Part shown: positions 43,812-54,471 of the stretch, in pieces | Position numbering within the stretch: position 1 is the stretch's first letter | How the letters are laid out: every line of letters starts with the position of its first letter | Assembly: GCA_020744425.1 (NCBI GenBank) | Contig: JAGMUV010000006.1 | Coordinates: 2,790,001 to 2,854,000, forward strand | DNA: 64,000 bases | DNA from: Dactylonectria macrodidyma | Taxonomy: Eukaryota; Ascomycota; Sordariomycetes; Hypocreales; Nectriaceae | Reading direction: 5' to 3' | The notes under the pieces: generated by a model | Databases searched by the model: none | What the model was told of the DNA's origin: nothing | The model's input: only the letters and a program-made list of their open reading frames with translations | Made by a program: the position numbers and the translations under genes

Positions 43812-44105
43812 CTACGAGGGTTCTGAAAATGCCAAGACAATTGGAACGACATCATGGGTATGCAGACAGAGACACATCCTCGGCTTCTCTAAACTCCAGG
43901 AGCGAAACTTGTATGTTGCTGCGATATGGCCATGCTCCCTGTCGGCCAGGTCTCGCATCATCTTGACGTTTACGTCAGCGATGATCTCACTGCCCTCCAA
44001 TGCCCCTTTCCGGGCTCAAGGTTGGGGTTTTCTTACCGTGGCTAGTCTTCAGATCTCTCTGTCGGAGATCAACCGCGTAGAGAAACCTTTGGGGGTTCAC
44101 TGAAG
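43812..44105 (-). pseudogene. Decayed coding scrap
   Basis: The minus strand reads NPQRFLYAVDLRQRDLKTSH to a GTAAGA donor near 44034 and, after a GGCAG acceptor near 43983, SEIIADVNVKMMRDLADREH followed by GHIAATYKFRSWSLEKPR. The two blocks look like one protein, but the phases do not match across the intron, implying at least one indel. Family unknown. Confidence 0.25.
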
Positions 44106-45353
44106 GTGTGATATAGCATCATAGTTCTGAAGCTATTTCACATAACCGATCGGATGTATAGTTCGAAGAATGTACTGCCGATAAAAAAACATTCAACGAT
44201 GGCGGCATTCTGCCTCACGGCCTTGTGGCAGCTAGTTCCACCTTAAGGCGCAGCAGTCGTGGCAAGGAGGAGTGAAGGGCAATGAAGTGGCCCAAACGAT
44301 GGTTATAGCCGACATGAGGCAATGCCGTCGTGAAGATGGCCCAACAGGAAAATAAATATATCAATGGCATGGAAAGGGACAACTGAGTGCCGTACGGTCT
44401 GTCAACCAAAAGGAGGTATATATAGATGATAAAATGGTTCTTTTCCATTCCCAGCTCATGGCGCGGAGCGCGGAGGTATTTGCACGGAAACATTTCCAGG
44501 GCGTGATCCATCGTGCGACGCAGGCGTCCCGTTTCCAACTCCCAAATGCAGATTTCTGCATCAAACAATCCGCAACGGTTAGTTCTGCCAATTGAGAGTA
44601 CATGAGCAATTAGTTCGAAGTTAATTAGGCGAAACTATTTCCAAAACCTTACCCAACTTCACTCTCATTTATCTGTGCCTATCGTTCTATTGTTTTTTGG
44701 GCTGTGGTAAGTCATTTGTCCGCAACTACCTGCATCAAGTGCATGATCCGCCCACTCCAAAATACAAAATAACCACTGGACTCATGGGACGATTGTGAAC
44801 TGAGCAGTGAATTAGCTGTAAGGTTAAACCACATTATCGGCAATAAACACCAATAGCCGCTGCGGCCGATACGCAAACCTAGATACAGTCAGGTACTCTC
44901 GCCTGAAACACGGGATCGCCAGTCTTTGTGCAAGCCTGGGCGTAGCCAAGCATGCTTGGTTCGCCGTCGGCTAGGACGGTCGCGTCACACGTCGCCATAG
45001 CCGCTTGTATCTCGTCTCACGGTTTAGCGAACTTCCCGTCTGGTCTGCATGGTTTGGGACACTCTGTGCAGCTGAATGGTGAAGGCCGGAGTGGTTAACC
45101 CAAGTTGGCGAACGGGATGGTGGAAAACTAAAACTATACGAATAATGTCAGTGGCAATGAGAAACCGACGGTATCGTGGTCTGGACGCGGGCATGTCGGA
45201 GCTACCCGCTGCCACTTGTGGTTGAAAACTAAGGAAGAGAGGAGCCATCGATTAGCGATTGACGGAGCTTGCCTTCAGCTTCCACACACAATGTGTGCAG
45301 ACCCTATTTTGTCAAAGTCGATTGCTGCAAGGTTTGGCTCTCGTTTCAGAGTT
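44106..45353. other. No gene seen
   Basis: A few frames of 70-117 codons exist (for example 44215-44568 -), but none has motif support and each is AT-rich in codon choice. Probably non-coding or fully decayed. Confidence 0.4.
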
Positions 45354-45394
45354 CTATTTTGTTCCTTTTCTCTCTTTGCTTCTCATCAATCTGT

Positions 45395-46015
45395 CATTAA
45401 TCACCGTCCTCTGGTTCAGTGTGACATCTGTATCCGACATCGCTTTCAGGTTCGGGACAATCCTTCGTGAAATGCCCTTCGGAGCCGCAACCACAAAAAT
45501 TGCCTGTCTGCTTGAGATGACACAGATATTTGCTTTCCTACCGGGCCCGTCTTGTTTTGCCGCTCGGCTTCTGCTTTCAGAACTTTGATCTTCCGTCTTT
45601 GTGAACTGTTGCAACGTAACCCAATGACGCTCAAGACGCTGAAGATGACAGCAACAGTCTGCAGTCTGCCCTCTTTGTCTCTCTATCAGCCGAAGCATTA
45701 CACGGCTTCCGCGAAGGGTGTAACCTTTCACCCTAACCGGAGCGCCTGAATTGAGCTATCTCCGGGTTACTTTCGGCTTGACCGGCGCGTTTGTGTTCCG
45801 AGGTTCTGTCTAACCAACGGTCCTCCTTGTTGTCAGACCCGACACGGCCCGCCGCAACACCTGCAGCCCCTTGATCAATTTTTTGAGTTGCTTGACTTGT
45901 GCTTGAACCCCTGTGTTTTGGCCGTCTTTGTGGCCAGCGTCGCCTTCTTTGTCCTCTTTGGGATCGGACAGATACGCATCTAAGTGTGCGACTTGTTGCC
46001 ATCTAAACGGCGTAA
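45395..46015 (-). pseudogene. Decayed zinc-knuckle protein, possibly a retroelement gag remnant
   Basis: The minus strand reads a helical stretch (QAQVKQLKKLIKGLQ) near 45860-45900 in one frame. Then, about 45430-45515 in another frame, GNFCGCGSEGHFTKDCPEPE appears, a CCHC zinc-knuckle-like motif in which the first Cys spacing is off by one. Coil followed by zinc knuckle is the usual layout of LTR-retrotransposon Gag, which would fit the reverse-transcriptase scrap 5 kb away, but host RNA-binding proteins share it. At least two frame breaks separate the parts. Confidence 0.3.
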
Positions 46016-46289
46016 CTGACAGCTCACAAAGATGGTCAAACGTAACATGTTCTAATAGCTAAGTTCTACCAGTATTTGGGAGGAGTAATATGCCGCTGGT
46101 AACCGAATGTACAACACCAGCCAGTGTGCTTCTTAATCACACTTTCCGCTAATCAACCCGTGCCCAGGTAAAACAGGCAACATAATAGGGAGTCTTCTTG
46201 TGCATTAGCTTGCACGGTACCTAGCACCCGTGACGATTGCTACAGTGCCCCTAGCTAAATCCCCTTCAGACTTCAGCTTGCCGATCCCG

Positions 46290-47006
46290 TCATTCGAATT
46301 TGACAGGACAGGCGCACTCGCCAGTTTGAAGTCCATCCAGAAGCTGTTTCATTCCATTCTCGGAGATCTCCTCGTCAACAAATGTGTCGGTGCTGGCCTT
46401 CAAAGCTGCGCTTGCACCGAACGGTTCGGCTCCTTTCACCACGACCTGATTGATCTGCTGTCCAAGGGCGCACATGCTCTTTACCCATGACTTTTGCTTG
46501 AGTTGGTTGCCAATAGCGTTGACGCTTTCCTTGTCAAGCTCAAATAAATGGTCCGTAGGTGAAACCTCGGGGTTTCCGTCGACTTCGAGCGGTAGGATGA
46601 AGAGAAGGTCCATGTGCCCGCCGCAGGCTTCATAGATCTTCCTACCCTTGTTGATATAATCCTCAAGAGCTGACCATGTCAAGCCATGTCTTTGAACAAG
46701 CAAGTCTAACTCGTCGCCTGGAGAGTGGCTGATACCGTGAACACGGTCATACTCGACAAGATCAAAAAGATGAAGTTGGTAATTTCGAGTCTGATATCGT
46801 GTGAGAAAACTAATTTCTTCTACTACCCTCACCGCCATGGCAAACCAATCGGCATGAGCTTTAGGATCAAAAGGCGGAAGGATCGCGTGAAAACCAACCT
46901 CCGCTCCCTTTCCAGCTAATTGGAGAAGACGACGTCCTTGGGCCAGGGCGTGAGGGCTCATCATTTCACGCACGAGAGGGCGCGCTGAAACCGGGACCTC
47001 ATCCAT
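46290..47006 (-). CDS. Hypothetical protein next to the SNF2 gene, probably 5'-damaged
   Basis: A 238-codon frame from ATG at 47006 with good globular composition throughout (LPPFDPKAHADWFAMAVRVV, EEISFLTRYQTRNYQLHLFD, EACGGHMDLLFILPLEVDGN). The frame is open upstream of that ATG to about 47066 and still looks coding (KHQFPINTILPAMDEVPVSA). Another minus-strand frame (47202 down to about 47073: MQHLLRDRKGHQASSG, then MGMFDYHELVRK) looks like the start of the same gene, but no intron of credible length joins them, so one or more indels near 47040-47075 are likely. The family is not recognised. It lies downstream of and in the same direction as the SNF2 gene, about 530 bp away. Confidence 0.5.
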   Translation of the reverse strand: MDEVPVSARPLVREMMSPHALAQGRRLLQLAGKGAEVGFHAILPPFDPKAHADWFAMAVRVVEEISFLTRYQTRNYQLHLFDLVEYDRVHGISHSPGDELDLLVQRHGLTWSALEDYINKGRKIYEACGGHMDLLFILPLEVDGNPEVSPTDHLFELDKESVNAIGNQLKQKSWVKSMCALGQQINQVVVKGAEPFGASAALKASTDTFVDEEISENGMKQLLDGLQTGECACPVKFE

Positions 47007-47731
47007 GGCGGGGAGGATGGTGTTGATAGGAAACTGGTGCTTATCTCTAGCTTGAGATGGTTTGCGATGTCTAAAAACCTGGTCTCAAATATATCAGCTT
47101 ACGTACAAGCTCATGGTAGTCGAACATACCCATGGAGTAGGGTAAAGTGGAGTTGCCTGAGGATGCTTGATGTCCCTTCCTGTCTCTGAGTAGGTGCTGC
47201 ATGTGAGGTGAGTGCAGCAAGTCTATGATGTTAAGATTAGAACAAATCGTAGTGGTAGACTTTATAGAAAGGACGATCAACTCTTAAATCGTTTGAGATA
47301 ATTTGACTATGTTGGTTCATTCACAGAGAGTAGGTTGGTTGATGGGTTGCTCCAAGCACAACACGTTCGTTTCGGTAGGCATCTAGCACGCAATAATATT
47401 TCGGGATATGAATTGGCTATGATGAGAAGTTTCAGCATTGTGTGTCAAGATACATGATTGCGGACAATCATAGCTACAACAGCGCAAACTTGCCGACAAC
47501 TTGCAAAGGAATAATCATGAAAGTGAAAACGTTGAGCAAGCGACGTCAAGGTAGTAATTCAAGGTAGTCATGTTTGTGTAAACAAAGAGTTTGTATGAGT
47601 GATTCTTAATTCTCAATGATATCAAGCTGCCCAGGATAAAATGCAGTGAGAAATCGAATACCCAAAATTGAAGAGATATGATGCTTTCTGTGCCAACAAA
47701 CCCCCTCCAAGCCGACGCGGATAAACGGCCC
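47007..47731. other. Intergenic between the hypothetical gene and the SNF2 gene
   Basis: The low-coordinate part (47073-47202) holds the putative 5' remnant of the hypothetical gene. The rest (about 47210-47700) is AT-richer non-coding sequence: promoter of that gene and 3' UTR of the SNF2 gene. Confidence 0.5.
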
Positions 47732-50553
47732 CTACACCAAGGGGTTTCTCTCCAGAAAACTGCTGAGAATTGCATCTTCTGATAGGAGGTTCAAAGCCTT
47801 GCGGTTTTTCCTGAAGAATTCATAGTCAAGGGAACCCACCGCTCCATGGAGGCTATGGATGTAGACGGGGTGTTTCTGTCCCTTGCGATGCACTCTCCCC
47901 TGGCACTGTTGATGCTCCTTGTTAGTCCACGGCTCGCCAAGTTTGACAACGTAGCTCGCAAAGTCTTGTATTCTGTCTAGTCCTGTGGCCATGAGAGCAT
48001 ATGTGGAGACGACGACAATGGGGCAATTGGGGTGCTCTATCGCATGGCGGTTGAGTTCCTTGATCATCTTGGCTCGGTGGGCGGGTTTCACCTCAAGGGC
48101 AGTAAAGTGCTTGACGTAGATGTTGGGTGCGAGCTTGTGCTTCAGCCACTCAGCTGCAATGCATGCACTGATGGGTGTGCTAGAAAATACTAGACCGTGT
48201 CGGACTTTGCCCTCAACCGATACCTCTCGAACAATCTCTTGTAGAGCATCGAGTTGTGCACAGCCGAGATTGGCAATCTCTCTAGCAACGATTGCTCGCA
48301 CAGCACTAGCATTGTTGCGGACACCATCGAGTTCGGCCTGGTTGAGAAGGATATAGCTTGGAAGCACACTACATTGTAGTGACAATCGGAACTCTGCTGT
48401 TTTGCGGAGCTTGCTGAGGGAGCCGCCAGCAGACGGTGCGCTGAGTTGCTCCAACCTATCTCGAAGGGACTGTTGTACCTCAGCTAACTTCTCTTCATGA
48501 ACTGAGAGAACAGGAAAAAACCTGGCCACCTTGATGTGACAGGCCGGGCGCGGGTCGGGGATGAAGCCGTCAAGAAACTGCATGCCAAACCAACGATGAA
48601 ACATGCATCTTCCTAGTGTCTCAGCAGAGACTCTCCTCCAATCGGCAATTTTGTCCGTCTCGGATTCAACCTCATCAGAATTGAATGCCCGAATGTATGC
48701 CAATTTCAGTACATCAATGGTGTAACGAATGTCAGGGTGAGTTGAGGTGAGAGGCAAGAGGCCCTCTAGGTCCTGGGGCCCTCGCGGCATCGGCGTGGCA
48801 CTGAGCAAAACAATAAGTGGCTTATTGCCACTTTTACTGCCCCCGACTGTACAAAACTGTTTCAACAGGTTGACGATGTTTGTGTCTTTGCCCTTTCCGT
48901 AGGTAAACTCGTCATAGTGGACGACAGATGGACAGAGTGCACCAGTGATGGTGAGTTCTCTTTTCTTCGAGCTCCCATGTTGCCTTACATGTATGGAAGT
49001 CTTAAATTTGGCAGGGAATGCTTTCGAAGAGGCAATGCTAGTACTGCATACTAGAATCAAGCGGTCGCGTGTGACGTTAGTTCCGGGCAATTTGGCGTTA
49101 TTGTTGACAGTCTCGACGGTTACTCCGAGAAATCGAAGCGCATCCATAGCATCTCCAAGCGTCACCTCCTGGAGACTTTCCCATAGAGTTTCGTCAAAGG
49201 TTTCGTGTCCTTCTAATTCGCCTTTGATAGCGACAGGCTGTGTCCACAATGCTTGCGACACAGGGGTATTGCCGCCTGACTTGATCTCTGCCTCTTCGTA
49301 ATATGCTGTTACCAGAAGTGGTAGTTCCGATATAACTTCCCCGTTACGGAGGACAACTCTTTCCGCCAAGAATTGCTTTGATGCATTGATCCATTGTTTG
49401 ACGATGCCTGCAGGGCAGATGATGAGCTGTGGGCGCCGAGATACGACCCTGCAGATTTGGCGGGTTAAAGATCGAAGAGTGCAATAACAAGAGATACCAA
49501 AAGCATCGCCCATCTGGCAAGTACCTGATCTCTTCACTTTATGCGACTTGGGGTGGTTTCGACAGTGTTCGCGGCTCATAAAAGCTAAGGCGATCACGCA
49601 CGATGTGGCGAGGGACTCAATAGTCTTCCCCAAACCAGGCTGGCTGCAATTGAAGATTCCATTTGTGTCTGCCGAGAAACAGATTGAAAGCGTCTTATAG
49701 ACATCCACCATTTGGTAGGGGTAGAGCTCAAGGGCCATACCTGGCAGCTGTATGCCAGTATCGACTTGACTCTGGTCGTGGTGGAAGAAGATACAAGCCT
49801 GCTTCCAATATTCTCTGTCGTTGCCGAGGATTGTCGAATCAACCCAGACCTGGTCGATAGCATCGTCATCTTCCAAGTAGGAGCCATTCTCTTCAGAAAA
49901 TCCCTGAGACAAGTCGGCATTCTCGACGCCAGCTCCACTGTCGACTGGAGCTTCGATGTCAGCGGTAGGAGCGGGCACTAGATGGCGCGATGTTAGTCAA
50001 ACGAAGTCACTACCTTTAAATTTTGACATTCACCTTTTTCTTGCTGGTGAGTGAGCTCATACTCAAACCGGACTGAATCGATCCAACCTCTCTTCGCGCA
50101 ACGCTCAGCCTGGGAGGGGGTGCAAAATAGAATGACAGGCGGGCTTGACGGACACCACAGACTCGAATCTTTCCGCATCATGTGAGAGATTTTGCCAATC
50201 ATACCAGTCCAACTCAAGCGGCCGTTCAATTTGATTGGTTTATCGACACCTGGCAACTTGACCACATAACCTAGTTCGAACACGTCGTCCGGTTCTTGGT
50301 CGCCCAAGGCCACCGCTGCTAGCCAATAATCGCACATCGAGAATTTGTCGCCGTCTGTTTCCTCGATGTCCAGATAGTGGCTGACAAGGACTGGGAAATC
50401 ATGACGACCAAGCTCCACACAATATAAGTTCTTGAAGTGAAATTCCTTCGAAATTGTATGGACCTTAGGGCAAGGTCGAGTCTTGCAACCCCAGAACCGG
50501 GAGTCCGAGCTAAGGTCAAGCGAACTTGTGCACCGTTCAGGTTTCAATTTCAT
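47732..50553 (-). CDS. SNF2-family DNA-dependent ATPase / helicase-like protein
   Basis: Two exons, 50553-50034 and 49977-47732, joined across a 56-bp intron (GTGAAT donor, TGACTAAC branch, CTAG acceptor) in phase 1, give 921 residues. The first ~185 residues form an unfamiliar Cys/Trp-containing domain. The motor follows with motif I NCSQPGLGKT (about 283-292), Ia LIICPAGIVKQW, motif II HYDEFTYG (about 528), motif III LLSATPMP (about 564), then the second RecA lobe with HGLVFSSTP, ALMATGLDRIQDF and motif VI QCQGRVHRKGQ. The order and motif VI are diagnostic of SNF2 rather than other helicases; DEFT replaces the usual DEAH. Such proteins remodel nucleosomes or translocate on DNA. It is intact while a partial copy at 40174-40611 is decayed. 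The exact subfamily is not clear. Confidence 0.88.
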
Positions 50554-51341
50554 TGTCGGATGCGAGGGTGTAGTTAGTTAGGCAGGTAGCCCTTCAGATA
50601 GCAGTAGCTCGCTTTGTGCTCTGATATAACGAAAAGAAAAGAGGTACCTGAAAAGCGTGTTGTTGATGTGGAAAAGATGATGGGAGACCTGGGTCCTTTT
50701 GACTTGTCGAAACCGAGTTAACTAAGGACTATGTATAATCCATACCAAACATTGATGCGCAAAAATACGAGCCCCTGCATACCCAGACTATTTAACTGCA
50801 GATGATTGATGAAGTTTAGAAGGTTTTGATCTAGAACCGAAGTTTGCATCATGTGCCGTTGTGCTGAGGAGAAATGCAGAGTGCGCATGTTGTCCAGATA
50901 ATGGACATGGGAGCCCTCAGAAGTTCGGAGATGAGCGAAGCATTATTTGTGAGAGTCTTCAGCCCGTGGAGCGCAAGTTTCATATATTGCGCATCGTTCG
51001 CGCCATCATCTTCGTTATGTCGCCGTCGCTTACCTGCATTGACTGAGCATCTGCTGTCACAAAGGCAGAAAAACACAGTTGTGATTGAGCATCGATGTTT
51101 GTAGTTGAGCGCGTCCAGTCAAATTTCCCAATTTCGCAAGAAACTCCGGCGGCCTCTTCTAAAGTGGTCACAATCATTCCTGCAACAGCAAATTAGTTTA
51201 CTGCAGGTGCAAGTCCTTAATCTTGCTGCCTTCACACCCACAAGTGAGGCTTGAAACAAACAGCTGGTTGTGAATGACACTTCCGCGCATAGTCTCAGGA
51301 GTATAGTAGCAATTCCAGCCGTTCGAGTTCAACAAACACTA
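50554..51341. other. Intergenic upstream of the SNF2 gene
   Basis: Holds the presumed SNF2 promoter (minus direction) and the flank of the tRNA-Gly gene. No supportable frame; short plus-strand frames at 50861-51104 lack motifs. Confidence 0.5.
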
Positions 51342-51423
51342 GCGTAATTGGTTTAGTGGTAAAATTCTCCGTTGCCATCCGAGCAACGTCGGGGAGCCCT
51401 GGGTTCGATTCCCAGATTACGCA
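51342..51423 (+). tRNA. tRNA-Gly (anticodon GCC) with an 11-base intron
   Basis: The acceptor stem GCGTAAT (51342-51348) pairs with ATTACGC (51416-51422), followed by A as discriminator. The D loop GGTTTAGTGGTAAAA and T arm CTGGGTTCGATTCCCAG are canonical. Anticodon stem CTCCG/CGGGG flanks a loop with GCC at 51374-51376. The 11-base segment 51378-51388 fits the canonical intron position one base 3' of the anticodon; without it the loop would be too long. Confidence 0.9.
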
Positions 51424-51689
51424 GCATTAGTCGTCCTGAGATTCAGGACTATCTCATTTTTGCATCTCAACCCAAATTTTTGATCTGTATGTGACGCGCA
51501 TGCTTACAATCAGGCTTAATAGTAGCCCAGGAATTGGTTGGCGAGGGAGTCTAGGGTAATCAAAACACATTGACGGGAACTGACGCAAAGGCACATCTCC
51601 ATCACAAGCATATGCGACATCTGTCAAAATTCTTCACTACATTGATAATTCATTACCCTGTTGTTTCAAACCAGGGCAGAGCAATCGCT
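51424..51689. other. Short intergenic, 3' side of the sugar porter
   Basis: Lies between the tRNA-Gly gene and the stop codon of the minus-strand transporter. No feature beyond T-runs near 51455-51480 that may terminate Pol III. Confidence 0.4.
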
Positions 51690-53241
51690 TCACGCATCAA
51701 GTGCCTTGACGTGTTCATCCTCCAACGCGCCATTCTGGACCTTCTCCTCGTCCACTCTTCGATCGTGCAACCCAATCTCAGCCTCCTGGAACGAGTCAAC
51801 AACCCTCTTGTAGTTGTTCACAAAGTTGACGCAGAGGGGATACGACAGAGCGGCTATGAAGAACGCTAGAGGTACCACCATAGCCTTGCCGGTCCCCAAG
51901 TTGTCCGCAGCCACACCAGTCAGCGGCGGGACACAAGCTCCGCCGACGACTCCCGCCACGATGAAACCGCTGCCGCGCTTGGTGTGACGCCCAAGACCCC
52001 TCATGCCCAGTGCGACAATGGTCGGAAAACAGATCGACTCAAAGAACAGGACAACGTAGAGGAAGGAAATTCCGGCGTTGCCACGCTGCGTGATGGACGG
52101 GCAAATAAAGACGATACACATGCTGAGGAACACCAAAAAGACCCATCGCGGCCTGACGTATTTCATTAGGAGAACACCTGTGAATCGACCGACAGCAAAA
52201 GCTGCCTGGGCTCCGGCAAACAACTTGGAGCCCATTGCGTCGCTAGTCTTGCGGCGGGTCTCTGTAGCGTAGTTGATGAAGTAGCTGGCAATCGCGACCT
52301 GTGCTCCCGTGTAGCAAAATTGAGCGAAACTGGCATGGAACAGCTTGTATTGCTTGATGAATGGCTTGTCGTCTGCTTCTGAATGTGTTTCCTGGGCTTG
52401 GAGTGCCATATCTGCCGGGTGTTAGTCCGTCGCGCGACGTTGTTTCATGAGCTCCACACTTACCCGCATCAGTGATTTCGGGAATGTTTGAGAAGAAGAA
52501 GAGGGTTGCCAATAGAAGGACGAAGACAGCAATGGAAAGGTAGACCCATTGCACGTTTGCCAGTGCTTTCTCGTCGTCAAACGTGAAGAAAACGTACGAG
52601 CCGAGAACGGGAGCGATGACGGTACCGACGCCGTTGAAGGCCTGGGACATGTTGATTCGGATCTCTGCGTACCGTGGCGGGCCGCAAACTGCAAGAGTTA
52701 GACTGGGTAGCAGATGGGCAGGCGCACGGTAACAAACCTGTGATAAATGGGTTCGCGGCAGTCTCAAGCGAGCCTAGACCATTTCCAATGATGAAGATGG
52801 AGGCGCAGAAGCCCCCAAACGACTTGGCCTTGATGCAAGGGATAGCAATTAAAGCACCGATTGCGTAGAGGGACAAACCCCAAATGAAGACGGCCTTGTA
52901 CGAGTAGTGGCGCAAGATCCAGGCGGCGTGTCCGAGAGAGGCGAGCGGGTAGGCGCTGCGACGGTATTAGCAAGGCTAGCAGATGGAGATGGGGCTGGCA
53001 AGACGAACCCAAAGTAGGCGGCCTGTAAACCGGCTGATCGAGCGCGGGTAATGTTCAGCGTCACCTGGAAGTGCTTGTTGAGGGTGTCGAGGAGGCCATA
53101 ACTGAAGCCCCACAGGAAGAAGAGGGTAGTGACGAGAGCAATGGGCCAGATGGACTCGCGCAGCGTTAGGTCAGCGGCTTTGGTGACCTGGTGGTCGGAG
53201 ACCTTGAGGGAGTGCTTCTTGATGAATTTCTTTACACCCAT
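51690..53241 (-). CDS. FucP/GluP-type MFS sugar:H+ symporter
   Basis: Four exons on the minus strand: 53241-53009, 52955-52738, 52688-52464 and 52411-51690. Introns of 53, 49 and 52 bp all join in frame (donors GTTCGT, GTTTGT, GTAAGT; acceptors CGCAG, TGCAG, GGCAG) and give 465 residues. Family features include the first helix IALVTTLFFLWGFSYGLLDTL, then HFQVTLNITRARSAGLQAAY with YFGAYPLA, helices around FIWGLSLYAIGALIAIPC and CASIFIIGNGLGSLETAANP, and a C-terminal half with GAQVAIASYFINYATE. These match the bacterial L-fucose permease / fungal FucP-like branch of the MFS, in the plasma membrane. The exact sugar is not predictable. The C-terminal tail is charged and cytosolic. The gene is intact, in contrast to its neighbours. 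Confidence 0.9.
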
Positions 53242-54470
53242 TTTGTCGAATTGGGAAGGAAATGTGAAGTGTCAAGAGGAGGCGAGGGTGGCTGAAGATG
53301 GGGAGGGAGGGCGTCGTTGTTAAAGGAGTCGTCATCGTTATTAGCAGCGGATCATGGGGTAGCCTGTATCTGCCGTCCCAAGTAAACCATCCTAGGTAGT
53401 CCATGGTCCACAGCTGCTCTGTTCTCAATCTTAGGCCATGTCTCGGTCCACACAACCCCGAGGTTCGGACACACTCTCGGTCAATTTCCCCGGCAGTCGA
53501 ACCGCCATATGGCAAGGCGATAGGTTTGGGATGTTGTCGGTCCGGGTCGCAAGTAACAGGGGCGAGAGGGTGGTGGTCCGCAACGTGGATCGGCGGCGTT
53601 AAACCCAGAGATGAGCCTACTCCAGGATTAAACGAGCCAAACAACGTTGAAACAGAAGAACGGGTAGTATCTAAGCCGCGTGCCTACCCCATGGGGAAAA
53701 GGAAGCGTCATGAAGCGTCTCCACATCTCCAGGTGCCGAAGCGGGTCATGATACTGAACTTGTGACATCCGTTGGAGAATCCTTGACGTCAGCAGAGAGA
53801 GCGGAGCAAAGAGGCGGGGATGGACATGGCCTTTTCCCCCTTGATTGGCGCGGGGAAGGTGGATGCCGTTGTGGGGACCGAAAGTTCGAAAGAATGATGC
53901 CCGAGATGGCTTGCAGCTCGTCCAATTTTGGGTTTGGCTGGGATGCAGGGCTCGCTCGTGGCCAAGATTCGCCGCGTAGGCGGGGATTCGGACTCGGGTT
54001 GTGGTGTCATCATGTGGTGGGAAGCAACTGATGGATGAATGCCTGATGCCTGATGCTTGATGCAGGTTGGTTGTTTCGGTTCTTGACTCAAGAGGGTAGT
54101 ATCAAGGCTGATGCTGGTCGAGTTGTTGGCCGTGATGCTGGTCATGATGCTGGCTTGGTGTGACGCTTATCGCATGAAGGAGTTGGAGGCCCGCTTGTCC
54201 CCGCATGTTCGAACACTCACTACCAGCCACCATGGAAGCCTCAGAACAAACGCCTCTCTCATCATCGTCCAGGGGTGTCTCGCCCTCCCATGCATCCAAA
54301 TTCTCCATTCGGCGACTATGTCTCTCGCATCCAGCCAATCTGCTCCCTTGTCGAGACCTGGGGCTCTGCTGTCACCTCCAAGGATGTTGCTGCACCTGAT
54401 GAAATGCATTTAGCCGGCCTACCCACCTTTTGCAGGATGCAAAGCAACGTTGCCTGATGCGTGGCGCTTG
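53242..54470. other. Promoter of the sugar porter and further non-coding DNA
   Basis: The ~500 bp next to 53241 is presumed promoter and leader. Around 54027-54150 there are short direct repetitions of GATGCCT and TGATGCTGGTC. No supportable coding frame. Confidence 0.45.
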
Positions 54471-54471
54471 G

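Noticed and set aside
49976..49978. Second exon of the SNF2 gene as a separate gene start
   Set aside because: The codon there is GTG directly after a CTAG acceptor; the intron joins it in frame to the upstream exon.
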